Source: Lentisphaeria bacterium UBA1791
GTDB lineage: Bacteria; Verrucomicrobiota; Lentisphaeria; Victivallales; Victivallaceae
Assembly (NCBI GenBank): GCA_002314455.1
Contig: DCFZ01000035.1
Span: 33,787 to 58,003, forward strand
DNA length: 24,217 nt
Direction of reading: 5' to 3'
Shown here: positions 8,815 through 15,962 of the stretch, one piece after another
How positions within the stretch are numbered: position 1 is the first letter of the stretch
Layout: each line of letters starts with the position of its first letter
Notes under the pieces: model-generated
Told to the model about the DNA's origin: nothing
Database searches by the model: none
Seen by the model: only the letters and a program-made list of their open reading frames with translations
Position numbers and translations under genes: made by a program

Positions 8815-9765
8815 TCAGATACGGGGCGCGAGTTTGTGCAGACGCAACTCTTCTTTCCCTTGGTACTCAACGATTTTGCGGTCGCTCACCGTACAGGGTT
8901 TGCCGCTGTCGCCCTTGGCGAGCGCGACAATCAGCATGACGATGCCGACGATAAGCGCCAGCGCGACGACCGCGCCCCCGGCGATGAGTCCGATGGCGAG
9001 TTGCCGCATCTTTTTTTGCTGTTCCTCGTCGTTTTCGTGGCCGACGATGCTCTTGTTGATGTCTTCCGGCAGTTCGTAGGAAAAGCCGTCGCGCAGATCC
9101 TCAAAGAAGTTGTTGAGGTTGACGGTGTCGATGCTGTAAAGATCGCAGAGCTTGCGGATGTAGGCGAGCACATAGACCGCCTGGGGCAGTTCGGAAGCAT
9201 CGCCGCTTTCGATCGCTTCGAGATAGTCGCCGCGGATCTTGGTCGCTTCGGAAACTTCCGCGGCGGAAAGATTGGCTTTGCGGCGCATCATTGAAAGGTA
9301 ACGACCCATATCCTCGAGCGTGGCGATTTCCGCCGGCGCGACGTAGCGGTAGACGGGGCCGCCGACCGGTTCGGCGTCCTGATCCATCGCCTGCGGCGCA
9401 CGGGATGCCGGAAGGGGCTCTTCAAACGGCGCTTGCTCGATCTCTTCCTCGATCTGCGGCGTCTGTTGCACCTCGTCGACGGGAGTTTCTTCGACCTCAA
9501 AGGGAGCGCTTTCTTCGCCCTGAATTTCGGGGAAGGATTCTTCCTCAAGCGTTTTTTCCTCCTCCGGAGCCGCCTGGACTTGAGCCGGTGGCTCCTCCTC
9601 GCGGGGAATATCGTCCCATATCTGCGGTGCGGCATTGGCTTGGGGCGCTTCTTTTTCCTCCGGAGCGGAATCTTCCGGCTGGGAACCGTCGAAAACCTGC
9701 CAGTCGTTGGCGCCGGCAGACGCGTGGTCAAACAACCCGAGATCGTCTTTGTTGTCGTTTTGCAT
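8815..9765 (-). CDS. RodZ-like membrane protein with helix-turn-helix domain
   Basis: A 316-residue predicted inner-membrane protein. An acidic, Pro/Gln-rich, probably disordered region (1-145) comes first. A RodZ-type HTH follows (about 150-215; YLSMMRRKANLSAAEVSEATK then ELPQAVYVLAYIRKLCDLYSID), then a single strong transmembrane segment (about 256-283) and only about 33 residues outside. In RodZ the HTH is at the N-terminus and binds MreB, and the extracytoplasmic part is longer, so both ends differ here. Role in cell shape or division is inferred. It starts 4 bp after the ftsK stop, with GGAGA inside the last ftsK codons, so it is co-translated with ftsK. No clear terminator follows before the accB promoter. 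Confidence 0.8.
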   Translation of the reverse strand: MQNDNKDDLGLFDHASAGANDWQVFDGSQPEDSAPEEKEAPQANAAPQIWDDIPREEEPPAQVQAAPEEEKTLEEESFPEIQGEESAPFEVEETPVDEVQQTPQIEEEIEQAPFEEPLPASRAPQAMDQDAEPVGGPVYRYVAPAEIATLEDMGRYLSMMRRKANLSAAEVSEATKIRGDYLEAIESGDASELPQAVYVLAYIRKLCDLYSIDTVNLNNFFEDLRDGFSYELPEDINKSIVGHENDEEQQKKMRQLAIGLIAGGAVVALALIVGIVMLIVALAKGDSGKPCTVSDRKIVEYQGKEELRLHKLAPRI

Positions 9766-9769
9766 AAAA

Positions 9770-12328
9770 TCAATTCTCCACGTTGTGATTGATCAAATCA
9801 TCCAAAATCAGAATTTCGCGCTTGTTGCCGCTGCCCGAGGGCGGGCCGACGATGCCGCGTTCTTCCAGGAGGTCGATGATCTCGGCGGCGCGGTTGTAAC
9901 CGATCTTGAGGCGCCGCTGGAGATAACTCGTGCTGACTTTGCGTTCGTTGACGACGACTTCGAGCGCCTGACGGATCGTGTCGTCGTCGGTGGCTTTGAG
10001 ATATTTTTTGACAATCGGATCGAGGTCAAAGTTGACGGGATTGTCGACGTAATCGTCGTCCTCGTCGGTGTCGCCGTCTTCGGCTTTGATCTCTTCACAG
10101 ACGACGCTGTCGTCGAAATCCTGCTCCGCCTGGCTCGAGACGAATTTCACGACGGTTTTGATGTCTTCGTCCTTGGTCCACGCACCCTGAATGCGTTCGA
10201 TCAGCATGCTGCTCGGCGACATCAACAGCATATCGCCGGTACCGAGAAGCTTTTCGGCGCCGTTGGAATCGAGCACGACGCGGCTGTCGGTCATCGACCG
10301 CACCTGGAAGCAGAAACGGGTCGGCAAGTTCGCTTTGATGACGCCGGTGATGATGTTGGTGCTCGGGCGCTGGGTGGCGACGACAATGTGAACGCCGGCG
10401 GCGCGCCCTTTTTGGGCGATTCGGGTGATCGCGGTTTCGACGTCTTTGCGCGCGTCGGTCATCATCAGATCGGCAAGTTCGTCGATGATGATGACCAGAT
10501 AGGGCATCTTTTCCGGGATCGGAATGCCGTTTTCGTCCAATTCCTCGCAACTGGGGAGCGGGCGGCGGTTGAATTCCGAGAGCTTTTTGACGCCGGCGCG
10601 GGCGAGGGTGCGGTAGCGTTTTTCCATTTCGTTGACCGCCCAGCGCAACGCGATCGGCACCTTGGAGGAATCGTTGATGATCGGCGTCAGGAGGTGCGGC
10701 AACTTGCGGTAGTCTTCAAATTCGACGACTTTGGGATCGACCATGATGAGCTTGAGTTCGTCGGGGCGGAAGTGGTAGAGCAAACTGACAATCAGCGAGT
10801 TGGAGCAGACACTCTTGCCGGTGCCGGTCGAACCGGCGATCAAAAGGTGCGGCGCCTTGGCGAGGTCGAGCACGACGGGTTTGCCGGAAACGTCTTTGCC
10901 GAGGGCGATCGGGATCTCCGCCTTGCCGTTTTGCCACGCTTCGGATTCGAGGACGCTGCGCATGAAGACCGCTTCCGGGCGGTGGTTGGAAATTTCAACG
11001 CCGACAACCGGTCTGCCGGGGATCGGAGCGAGCACGCGCACGCTGGTCGCGGCGAGCGCCATCGTGATGTTGTCCTGAATTTGTTCGACCTTTTTGACGT
11101 TGACGCCGGGGTCGAGGGTGATCTCAAAGCGGGTGACGCGGGGACCGGTGATGAAGCCGGTGACGTGCCCGGGAATCGCGAAATCGTCGAGCGTTTTCTG
11201 CAGAATTTCGCGTTTTTTGGCGATCTCGGCGGGATCTTCGCCGATGCTGTCGGTACCCTTGGCGAGCAAGTTGATCGAGGGCAATTCGTACGCGGCGCTG
11301 GAAGTGCGGAAACGGCGTTCGCCGGCGGAAACTTCGCGCGTGCCAAGTTCGGCCGCGCTGACGACTTTTTCCACTTTCGGAGTGACGGGCGCGGGCGCGG
11401 GGGCTGGTGCAGGCGGCGGCAACTGCGGTTCGGTCCGGTGCGGAGTTGGAGGCGTTTCCGTCGCCGGGAAGAGCGCTTCGTTGCGAGGCCGGCGCGCCGG
11501 GATCTCGGCGATCTCGGGGAAATCGTCGACTTCAACATCAATCTCTTTTGCCGCATTTATTTCTTTTTTGGGCGGCGGGGAGGGCGGAAGTTCCTCTTTT
11601 TCCTCTTCCTCTTCCTCCTCCTCTTCTGCTACAAATTTTTCCTGTTTGTCATTTCGATCCGCTTTTTCTTTGCGCGGCGGAATGAGTTTGGCGAGGTCGA
11701 ACTGCGGCAACTGGATGCGCGGCAGCGACAAAAGATCGCCGATGCCGATCAGAACGGCGCCGCAGGCGACACACGCCCAGCTGAGAACGACGACGCCGGG
11801 GCCGCCGATCAGCATCCGCAACCACCCCGGATCGACGTCTCCGCTTGCCGGAGCGGTGAACCATGCTCCGATCACGCCGCCGGAAAGGGAACGCTCCGGA
11901 CTTGCCGCATTGCCGACGCCGAGCTTTTGCATCCACGAAGAAAAGAGCACCGGCGCCATCGCAAAGAGCCACATCGCGCCAAAGAGGACGAGAAAATATC
12001 CGCTCCAGAAAAGCGCTTTTTTTCCGGTTGTTGCGAAAAAACGGCGCAACAGATGAAAAAACAGGAGAAACACCCCGACGTAGGCGGTCAGCCCGATCAG
12101 AAAGAGCAAGCCGTAACTGCACAAGGCGCCGAGGTATCCGGCGTAATTGCGGCAGGGGGCTTTCACGCCTTTGTGAATGATGCTGATGTCTTCCGCGCTG
12201 TGGCTCAACAAGGCAAACAAAAGCAACAGCACGGCGGCGGTGCTGATAATATTGAAGATCCAGTGCATTTGCGGCAGATTTTTTTCCGCCGGATTGGCAC
12301 CGGAGCGTTTCTTGTTACTTGAAATCAA
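9770..12328 (-). CDS. ftsK: DNA translocase FtsK/SpoIIIE family
   Basis: A septal DNA pump that clears chromosome ends during division. With the TTG start the product is 852 residues: four transmembrane segments (about 24-43, 65-92, 107-130, 176-198), a charged and proline-rich linker (about 218-330) with a run of glutamates, then the motor with Walker A GSTGTGKS (about 499-506), Walker B ending LIMVDPK (about 527-533) and the IIIDELADLMM segment. A winged-helix gamma domain (last ~65 residues, with STSYLQRRLKIGYNRAAEIID) reads polar DNA motifs. I choose TTG at 12328 because AGGAAAGG lies 8 bases upstream and the predicted transcription start is near 12369. The in-frame ATG at 12364 has no ribosome site and would leave a leader of only about 5 bases. 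Linker length resembles SpoIIIE more than E. coli FtsK. Coupled to the RodZ-like gene. Confidence 0.96.
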   Translation of the reverse strand: MISSNKKRSGANPAEKNLPQMHWIFNIISTAAVLLLLFALLSHSAEDISIIHKGVKAPCRNYAGYLGALCSYGLLFLIGLTAYVGVFLLFFHLLRRFFATTGKKALFWSGYFLVLFGAMWLFAMAPVLFSSWMQKLGVGNAASPERSLSGGVIGAWFTAPASGDVDPGWLRMLIGGPGVVVLSWACVACGAVLIGIGDLLSLPRIQLPQFDLAKLIPPRKEKADRNDKQEKFVAEEEEEEEEEKEELPPSPPPKKEINAAKEIDVEVDDFPEIAEIPARRPRNEALFPATETPPTPHRTEPQLPPPAPAPAPAPVTPKVEKVVSAAELGTREVSAGERRFRTSSAAYELPSINLLAKGTDSIGEDPAEIAKKREILQKTLDDFAIPGHVTGFITGPRVTRFEITLDPGVNVKKVEQIQDNITMALAATSVRVLAPIPGRPVVGVEISNHRPEAVFMRSVLESEAWQNGKAEIPIALGKDVSGKPVVLDLAKAPHLLIAGSTGTGKSVCSNSLIVSLLYHFRPDELKLIMVDPKVVEFEDYRKLPHLLTPIINDSSKVPIALRWAVNEMEKRYRTLARAGVKKLSEFNRRPLPSCEELDENGIPIPEKMPYLVIIIDELADLMMTDARKDVETAITRIAQKGRAAGVHIVVATQRPSTNIITGVIKANLPTRFCFQVRSMTDSRVVLDSNGAEKLLGTGDMLLMSPSSMLIERIQGAWTKDEDIKTVVKFVSSQAEQDFDDSVVCEEIKAEDGDTDEDDDYVDNPVNFDLDPIVKKYLKATDDDTIRQALEVVVNERKVSTSYLQRRLKIGYNRAAEIIDLLEERGIVGPPSGSGNKREILILDDLINHNVEN

Positions 12329-12375
12329 GGGACGAACCTTTCCTGTTACATAACGGACTTTCATTAATCACGTGT

Positions 12376-12404
12376 AATATATAACTATTTCCGAAAAAAT
12401 ACAA
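12376..12404 (-). promoter_or_regulatory. sigma70-type promoter of ftsK
   Basis: Minus strand: TTGTAT (12399-12404), 17 bp spacer, TATATT (12376-12381), predicted start near 12369. AACGGACTTTC occurs on both sides (12352-12362 and 12421-12431, plus-strand orientation). The upstream copy is part of a CCGTT-aaaa-AACGG hairpin (12412-12425). Confidence 0.65.
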
Positions 12405-12504
12405 TTTTTTCCCGTTAAAAAACGGACTTTCTGAAGAAAAAAACGAAAAAATTTTTCTCGATTCCGACACAGACTGATTTTTTTTGCTCCTGACTGGAAA
12501 AAAA

Positions 12505-12532
12505 TTGACATTTTTGCAATCTGAATTATATT
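12505..12532 (+). promoter_or_regulatory. sigma70-type promoter of the BI-1/coaB unit
   Basis: Consensus TTGACA at 12505-12510, then TATATT at 12527-12532 (16 bp spacer), or TATTAT at 12529-12534 (18 bp). Leader of about 45 bases with AGGAGA at 12571-12576, 7 bases before the ATG. One of the strongest promoters by sequence in the window. Confidence 0.8.
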
Positions 12533-12583
12533 ATAACGCGGTCGGAATATTTTCCGGCTTGTAAAAGATAAGGAGATTTTTTT

Positions 12584-13297
12584 ATGAATGATCAAGCGCT
12601 TCGCGAAGCCTGTCAGCAGTCGATGTCCGTTGCCGACCGTCAACGCAATTTCATCAACCGGGTTTTTGGATGGATGTTCATCGGGCTCGGCATTTCGGCG
12701 ATGGTCGCCTATTACACGGCGACCAGCGGGATCTTGTTCAGCAACCCCAATTTGATGTTGCTTTTCATCATCGGGACGATCGGCATGGCGCTCGCAATCG
12801 GTTTCGGCATCAACAAAATGTCGGCGTCGGCGGCGACGGTCTGCTTCGTCATCTATGCGGTGCTCAACGGCGGGATGCTTTCGTCGGTGTTGCTGATCTA
12901 TGCGCAAAGTTCGGTGATTCAGGCGTTTTGCACCACGGCGCTTATGTTCGGCGCGACGGGGCTTTTCGGTTACGTCACCAAACGCGACCTCACTTCGCTC
13001 GGCGGTTTTTTGATGATGGCGCTGATCGGCTTGATTGTCGCAAGCGTACTCAATATGTTCTTTGCGAGCAGTTCGCTCGATTGGCTGATCTCGATTGCCG
13101 GCGTCGTCATCTTCGTCGGTTTGACCGCCTATGACGTGCAGAAAATCAAGCAGCTTGCCATTGCGCACGGCGAGGGCGAACTTGAGGACGAGATCGCGAA
13201 AAAGGCGTCGATCCTCGGCGCGCTGACGCTTTATCTTGATTTCATCAACCTTTTCCTCTATCTGTTGCGCTTCTTCGGCAGGGGCAACGACCGTTAA
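12584..13297 (+). CDS. Bax inhibitor-1 / YbhL-YccA family integral membrane protein
   Basis: A 237-residue hydrophobic protein with about seven transmembrane segments between residues 27 and 231, characteristic of the BI-1 (TMBIM) family. Bacterial relatives include the proton-gated calcium leak channel YetJ and E. coli YccA, which modulates the membrane protease FtsH. Two family aspartates can be seen, D184 in TAYDVQKIK and D219 in LYLDFINLF, likely equivalents of the di-aspartyl pH sensor of YetJ. A cytoplasmic loop rich in acid and lysine (196-207) lies between the last helices. Good ribosome site and strong promoter. Its TAA overlaps the ATG of coaB by one base. The biological role here is unknown. 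Confidence 0.93.
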   Translation: MNDQALREACQQSMSVADRQRNFINRVFGWMFIGLGISAMVAYYTATSGILFSNPNLMLLFIIGTIGMALAIGFGINKMSASAATVCFVIYAVLNGGMLSSVLLIYAQSSVIQAFCTTALMFGATGLFGYVTKRDLTSLGGFLMMALIGLIVASVLNMFFASSSLDWLISIAGVVIFVGLTAYDVQKIKQLAIAHGEGELEDEIAKKASILGALTLYLDFINLFLYLLRFFGRGNDR

Positions 13298-13911
13298 TGA
13301 AGATCCTCGTCAGCGCGGGGCCGACCCGGGAAAAGATCGACCCCGTCCGCTTTCTCAGCAACGCTTCGAGCGGCAAAATGGGTTATGCCATCGCCGCTGA
13401 AGCGGCGCGGCGCAATCACGAGGTCGTTCTGATTTCCGGCCCGGTCGCGTTGCCGACGCCGGAAAAGGTGCGCCGCATCGACGTCGGATCGGCGGCGGAA
13501 ATGTTCGCCGCCGTCGCCGCCGAATTTCCAAGTTGCGACTGCCTGATTATGGCGGCGGCGGTTGCCGATTACCGCGTGGCGATGCCGTCGGCGGAAAAAC
13601 TCAAGAAACTCCCCGGAGAACTCGTGCTGAAGCTCGAGCGCACGACCGATATTTTGTTCGAGATGGGCAAACGGAAAAAAGCGGGGCAGACGCTCGTCGG
13701 TTTCGCCGCCGAAAGCGCTGATTTGCTCCATTACGCGCAGGAAAAGCTCGCGCGGAAAAATCTCGACTGGATCGCCGCCAATTTGCTTTCCGACGGTTTC
13801 GGCACCGACGACAACCGCATCGTCCTGATCTCGCGCGACGGCAGTCAGGTCAAGCTCGGCCCCGCCCCCAAGGCGGAGATCGCCCGGCAGATGCTCGACG
13901 CGATTTTGTAG
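13297..13911 (+). CDS. coaB: phosphopantothenate-cysteine ligase, stand-alone CoaB
   Basis: CoaB condenses 4'-phosphopantothenate with cysteine during coenzyme A synthesis. In most bacteria it is the C-terminal half of the CoaBC fusion; here it is a separate 204-residue protein. It starts with the nucleotide-binding motif SAGPTREKIDPVRFLSNASS, then AAAVADYR (86-93), the KLKK segment (101-104), and the N-rich region WIAANLLSDGFGTDDN (about 157-172). The usual NPDIL-type motif reads TTDIL (116-120). No CoaC decarboxylase flavoprotein is encoded nearby, so coaC must be elsewhere. It overlaps the BI-1 gene by one base (TAATG), so translation is coupled. A weak AGGC-gccc-GCCT hairpin follows the stop without a good T-run. 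Confidence 0.92.
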   Translation: MKILVSAGPTREKIDPVRFLSNASSGKMGYAIAAEAARRNHEVVLISGPVALPTPEKVRRIDVGSAAEMFAAVAAEFPSCDCLIMAAAVADYRVAMPSAEKLKKLPGELVLKLERTTDILFEMGKRKKAGQTLVGFAAESADLLHYAQEKLARKNLDWIAANLLSDGFGTDDNRIVLISRDGSQVKLGPAPKAEIARQMLDAIL

Positions 13912-13932
13912 GAATTCAGGCGCCCGCCTTAT

Positions 13933-13969
13933 TTGCTTTCCGCATTCTTTTATGCTATATTAATATAAT
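13933..13969 (+). promoter_or_regulatory. promoter of the etfB-to-nnr operon
   Basis: TTGCTT (13933-13938), 17 bp spacer, TATATT (13956-13961) with an extended TGC immediately before it. An overlapping perfect TATAAT lies at 13964-13969. Start near 13968-13976, giving a 70-80 base leader. Confidence 0.65.
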
Positions 13970-13975
13970 GGTAGA

Positions 13976-14025
13976 GTGGAAAATGTTCTTTTCCGCTTGA
14001 TTTTTTGCAGAAACTTTATTTTCCA
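13976..14025 (+). promoter_or_regulatory. attenuator-like leader upstream of etfB
   Basis: GTGGAAAA (13976-13983) can pair with TTTTCCGC (13989-13996), followed after TTGA by six T (14001-14006): a terminator-shaped hairpin inside the leader. The same 5' strand, TGGAAAAT (13977-13984), is also a perfect 8-base complement of ATTTTCCA (14018-14025), which would give a mutually exclusive structure lacking the terminator. AT-rich and short, so chance is possible. Confidence 0.35.
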
Positions 14026-14047
14026 TTCGATAAAAGGAGGCGAAAGA

Positions 14048-14923
14048 GTGAATCAGCGAATTCTCGTTTTCGTCAAGCAAGTGCCGGACACGCAAAATAT
14101 TTCCGGCGATGCGATGACTCCCGAAGGCACCGTCAACCGCGCGGCTTTGCCGGCCATTTTCAACCCCGAGGATCTCAACGCCCTCGAGTTGGCGCTTCAG
14201 TTGAAGGAACGCTACGGCGCCGAAGTGATCGTCGCCACGATGGGCATGCCCGCCGCGGCGGAGGTGTTGCGGCAGTCGCTTTACCGCGGCGCGGATCGCG
14301 CCGTTTTGATCACCGACCGCGCGCTCGCCGGCGCCGATACGCTGGCGACGAGCTATACGCTTTCCTGCTGCGTCAAGGCGCTCGGCAAGATTGATCTCGT
14401 CCTCTGCGGACGGCAGGCGATCGACGGCGACACCGCGCAGGTGGGACCGCAGATCGCGGAAAAATTGAAGTATCCCCAGCTCTGCTACGTCGAGGAAGTT
14501 CGCGAACTTTCCGCCGATTCGATTACGGTGCGCCGCGCCATCGAGGGGGGCTATGAAGTGCTCTCTTCGCCGCTTCCCGCGCTGTTGACCGTCGTCGACG
14601 CCAACGAGCCGCGCCCGATGAACGCCAAGCGCATCATGAAGTACAAGCGCGCCGCCACCAAGAGCGAACTGGCGAAAAAATTTCCCGAAACGGCGGATGC
14701 CGAAGCGGAAAAACTTCTCGCGCAAAATCTGCTCATCGACGAGCGCAATGCCGCGAGCATCGGCGCCGAGCCGGATCGCATCGGCTTCCCCGGTTCTCCG
14801 ACCAAGGTCAAGCAGGTGATGAGCGTGGTGCTGACGGCGGGCGAAGTCAAACAAATCGCGCCGACCGAAGAGGGGATTTCCCTTTTGATTCACGAACTGA
14901 TTTCCGATCACACTTTGGGGTAA
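14048..14923 (+). CDS. etfB: electron transfer flavoprotein beta subunit, bifurcating-type signature
   Basis: Small subunit of the ETF heterodimer, which exchanges electrons with the acyl-CoA dehydrogenase encoded downstream. The 291-residue product begins ILVFVKQVPDT, typical of EtfB/FixA. Residues 121-134 read GRQAIDGDTAQVGP, the DGDT-Q-VGP form associated with FAD in the beta subunit of electron-bifurcating ETFs, whereas AMP-binding canonical ETFs have a D-D-D-C-N-Q form. This suggests NADH-dependent bifurcation or confurcation with ferredoxin or flavodoxin, an inference not proved by sequence. The start is GTG at 14048 with AAAGGAGG 7 bases upstream; the longer frame from 13976 would begin at or near the transcription start. 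First gene of a seven-gene run. Confidence 0.93.
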   Translation: MNQRILVFVKQVPDTQNISGDAMTPEGTVNRAALPAIFNPEDLNALELALQLKERYGAEVIVATMGMPAAAEVLRQSLYRGADRAVLITDRALAGADTLATSYTLSCCVKALGKIDLVLCGRQAIDGDTAQVGPQIAEKLKYPQLCYVEEVRELSADSITVRRAIEGGYEVLSSPLPALLTVVDANEPRPMNAKRIMKYKRAATKSELAKKFPETADAEAEKLLAQNLLIDERNAASIGAEPDRIGFPGSPTKVKQVMSVVLTAGEVKQIAPTEEGISLLIHELISDHTLG

Positions 14924-14927
14924 AACT

Positions 14928-15950
14928 ATGTCGCAAACAAGAGGAAACGTTTGGGTCTTCGTCGAGCAGGAAGCCGGCGTCGTCGCCAATGTCAGTTTAG
15001 AGTTGATCTCCAAAGCGCGCGAGCTCGCCGACCGCTTGCAGGTCAAGGTCGAGGCGGTGTTGCTGGGCAACGACGTCGCAAAAGTCGCGCCGCAGCTTTT
15101 CGCTTACGGTTGCGACAAGGTGCTCCTCGCCGAGGATCCCCGTCTGGAACCCTTTACCGTGATGCCCTTTGCCCGCGTCATCATGAAGCTCATTTTAGAG
15201 CGTCACCCCAACATTCTGCTTTTCGGCGCGACGCTCAAGGGGCGCGAACTTGCTCCGCGCGTCGCTTCGGAAAAGCGCGCCGGCTTGACTGCCGACTGCA
15301 CGGATCTGCAGATCGACGATTTCGAGGATAAGAAAAACGGCAAAAGCTACACCGACAAACTGATGCAGATCCGCCCCGCATTCGGCGGCAACATCATCGC
15401 GACGATCGTCAACACGTGGGACGATCCCCAGATGGTGACCGTCCGCCCCGGCGTGATGAAACTCGGCACCCCCGACTTTGACCGTCAGGGCGAGATCGAG
15501 CGCATTCCGGTCGAACTCGACGCCGCCGAGACCGTCGTCAAGGTGATCGAGCGAGTCCGCGCCGACAAGGAAGTCGATCTGCAAGGTGCGCAGATTATCG
15601 TTGCCGGCGGTTACGGCGTCGGTTCCAAGGCGAACTTCCAGCTGATCCGCGACCTCGCCGCCGCGCTCGGCGGTGAAGTCGGCGCCAGCCGCGCCGCGGT
15701 CGACGCCGGCTGGATCAGCCACGATTATCAGATCGGTCAGACTGGCGTAACGGTGCGTCCGCGCCTCTATATCGCCTGCGGCATTTCCGGGGCGATCCAG
15801 CACCGCGCCGGCATGGCGGATTCCAAAAAGATCATCGCGATCAACACCGACGCCGGCGCGCCGATCTTCAGCTGTGCCGACTACGGCATCGTCGGCGACC
15901 TCAACACGGTCATCCCCGCGATGATCAAGGCTTTCAAGGCAAAACATTAA
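14928..15950 (+). CDS. etfA: electron transfer flavoprotein alpha subunit
   Basis: Large ETF subunit, 340 residues. The N-terminal Rossmann-like domain (about 7-190) packs against EtfB. The C-terminal FAD domain is plain: GASRAAVDAGW (252-262), QIGQTG (268-273), LYIACGISGAIQH (280-292) and IIAINTDAGAPIF. The DAGWI form rather than DAGF is again what I associate with anaerobe-type bifurcating ETFs. No extra ferredoxin domain is present at the N-terminus. It begins 4 bp after the etfB stop with only a weak G-rich ribosome site, so coupling to etfB is expected. The next gene is its probable redox partner. Confidence 0.96.
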   Translation: MSQTRGNVWVFVEQEAGVVANVSLELISKARELADRLQVKVEAVLLGNDVAKVAPQLFAYGCDKVLLAEDPRLEPFTVMPFARVIMKLILERHPNILLFGATLKGRELAPRVASEKRAGLTADCTDLQIDDFEDKKNGKSYTDKLMQIRPAFGGNIIATIVNTWDDPQMVTVRPGVMKLGTPDFDRQGEIERIPVELDAAETVVKVIERVRADKEVDLQGAQIIVAGGYGVGSKANFQLIRDLAAALGGEVGASRAAVDAGWISHDYQIGQTGVTVRPRLYIACGISGAIQHRAGMADSKKIIAINTDAGAPIFSCADYGIVGDLNTVIPAMIKAFKAKH

Positions 15951-15962
15951 GGAGCGCGGATC

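Larger units (their letters stand above)
12329..12583. other. divergent AT-rich intergenic region between ftsK and the BI-1 gene
   Basis: 255 bp separating the leftward and rightward gene blocks. It contains the ftsK promoter and leader, the BI-1 promoter and leader, the repeated AACGGACTTTC sequence, and several A/T runs. I looked for DnaA boxes (TTATNCACA) and saw none, so there is no evidence that the strand switch marks a replication origin. Confidence 0.8.

Noticed and set aside
9635..12322. 895-codon open frame on the plus strand opposite ftsK
   Set aside because: Antisense shadow of ftsK and the start of the RodZ-like gene; it contains poly-Asp/Phe/Arg-like composition and no motif.
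12329..12364. ftsK starting at ATG 12364
   Set aside because: No Shine-Dalgarno, and the predicted transcription start leaves only about five bases of leader; TTG 12328 with AGGAAAGG is better. Not excluded if an upstream promoter is used.
12329..12583. Replication origin at the strand switch
   Set aside because: Gene orientation diverges here and the DNA is AT-rich, but I found no DnaA boxes and no dnaA, dnaN or gyr genes nearby; two promoters explain the region.
13976..14923. Longer etfB starting at the GTG at 13976
   Set aside because: That start would coincide with the predicted transcription start and has no ribosome site, whereas GTG 14048 has AAAGGAGG at 7 bases and fits the family N-terminus.
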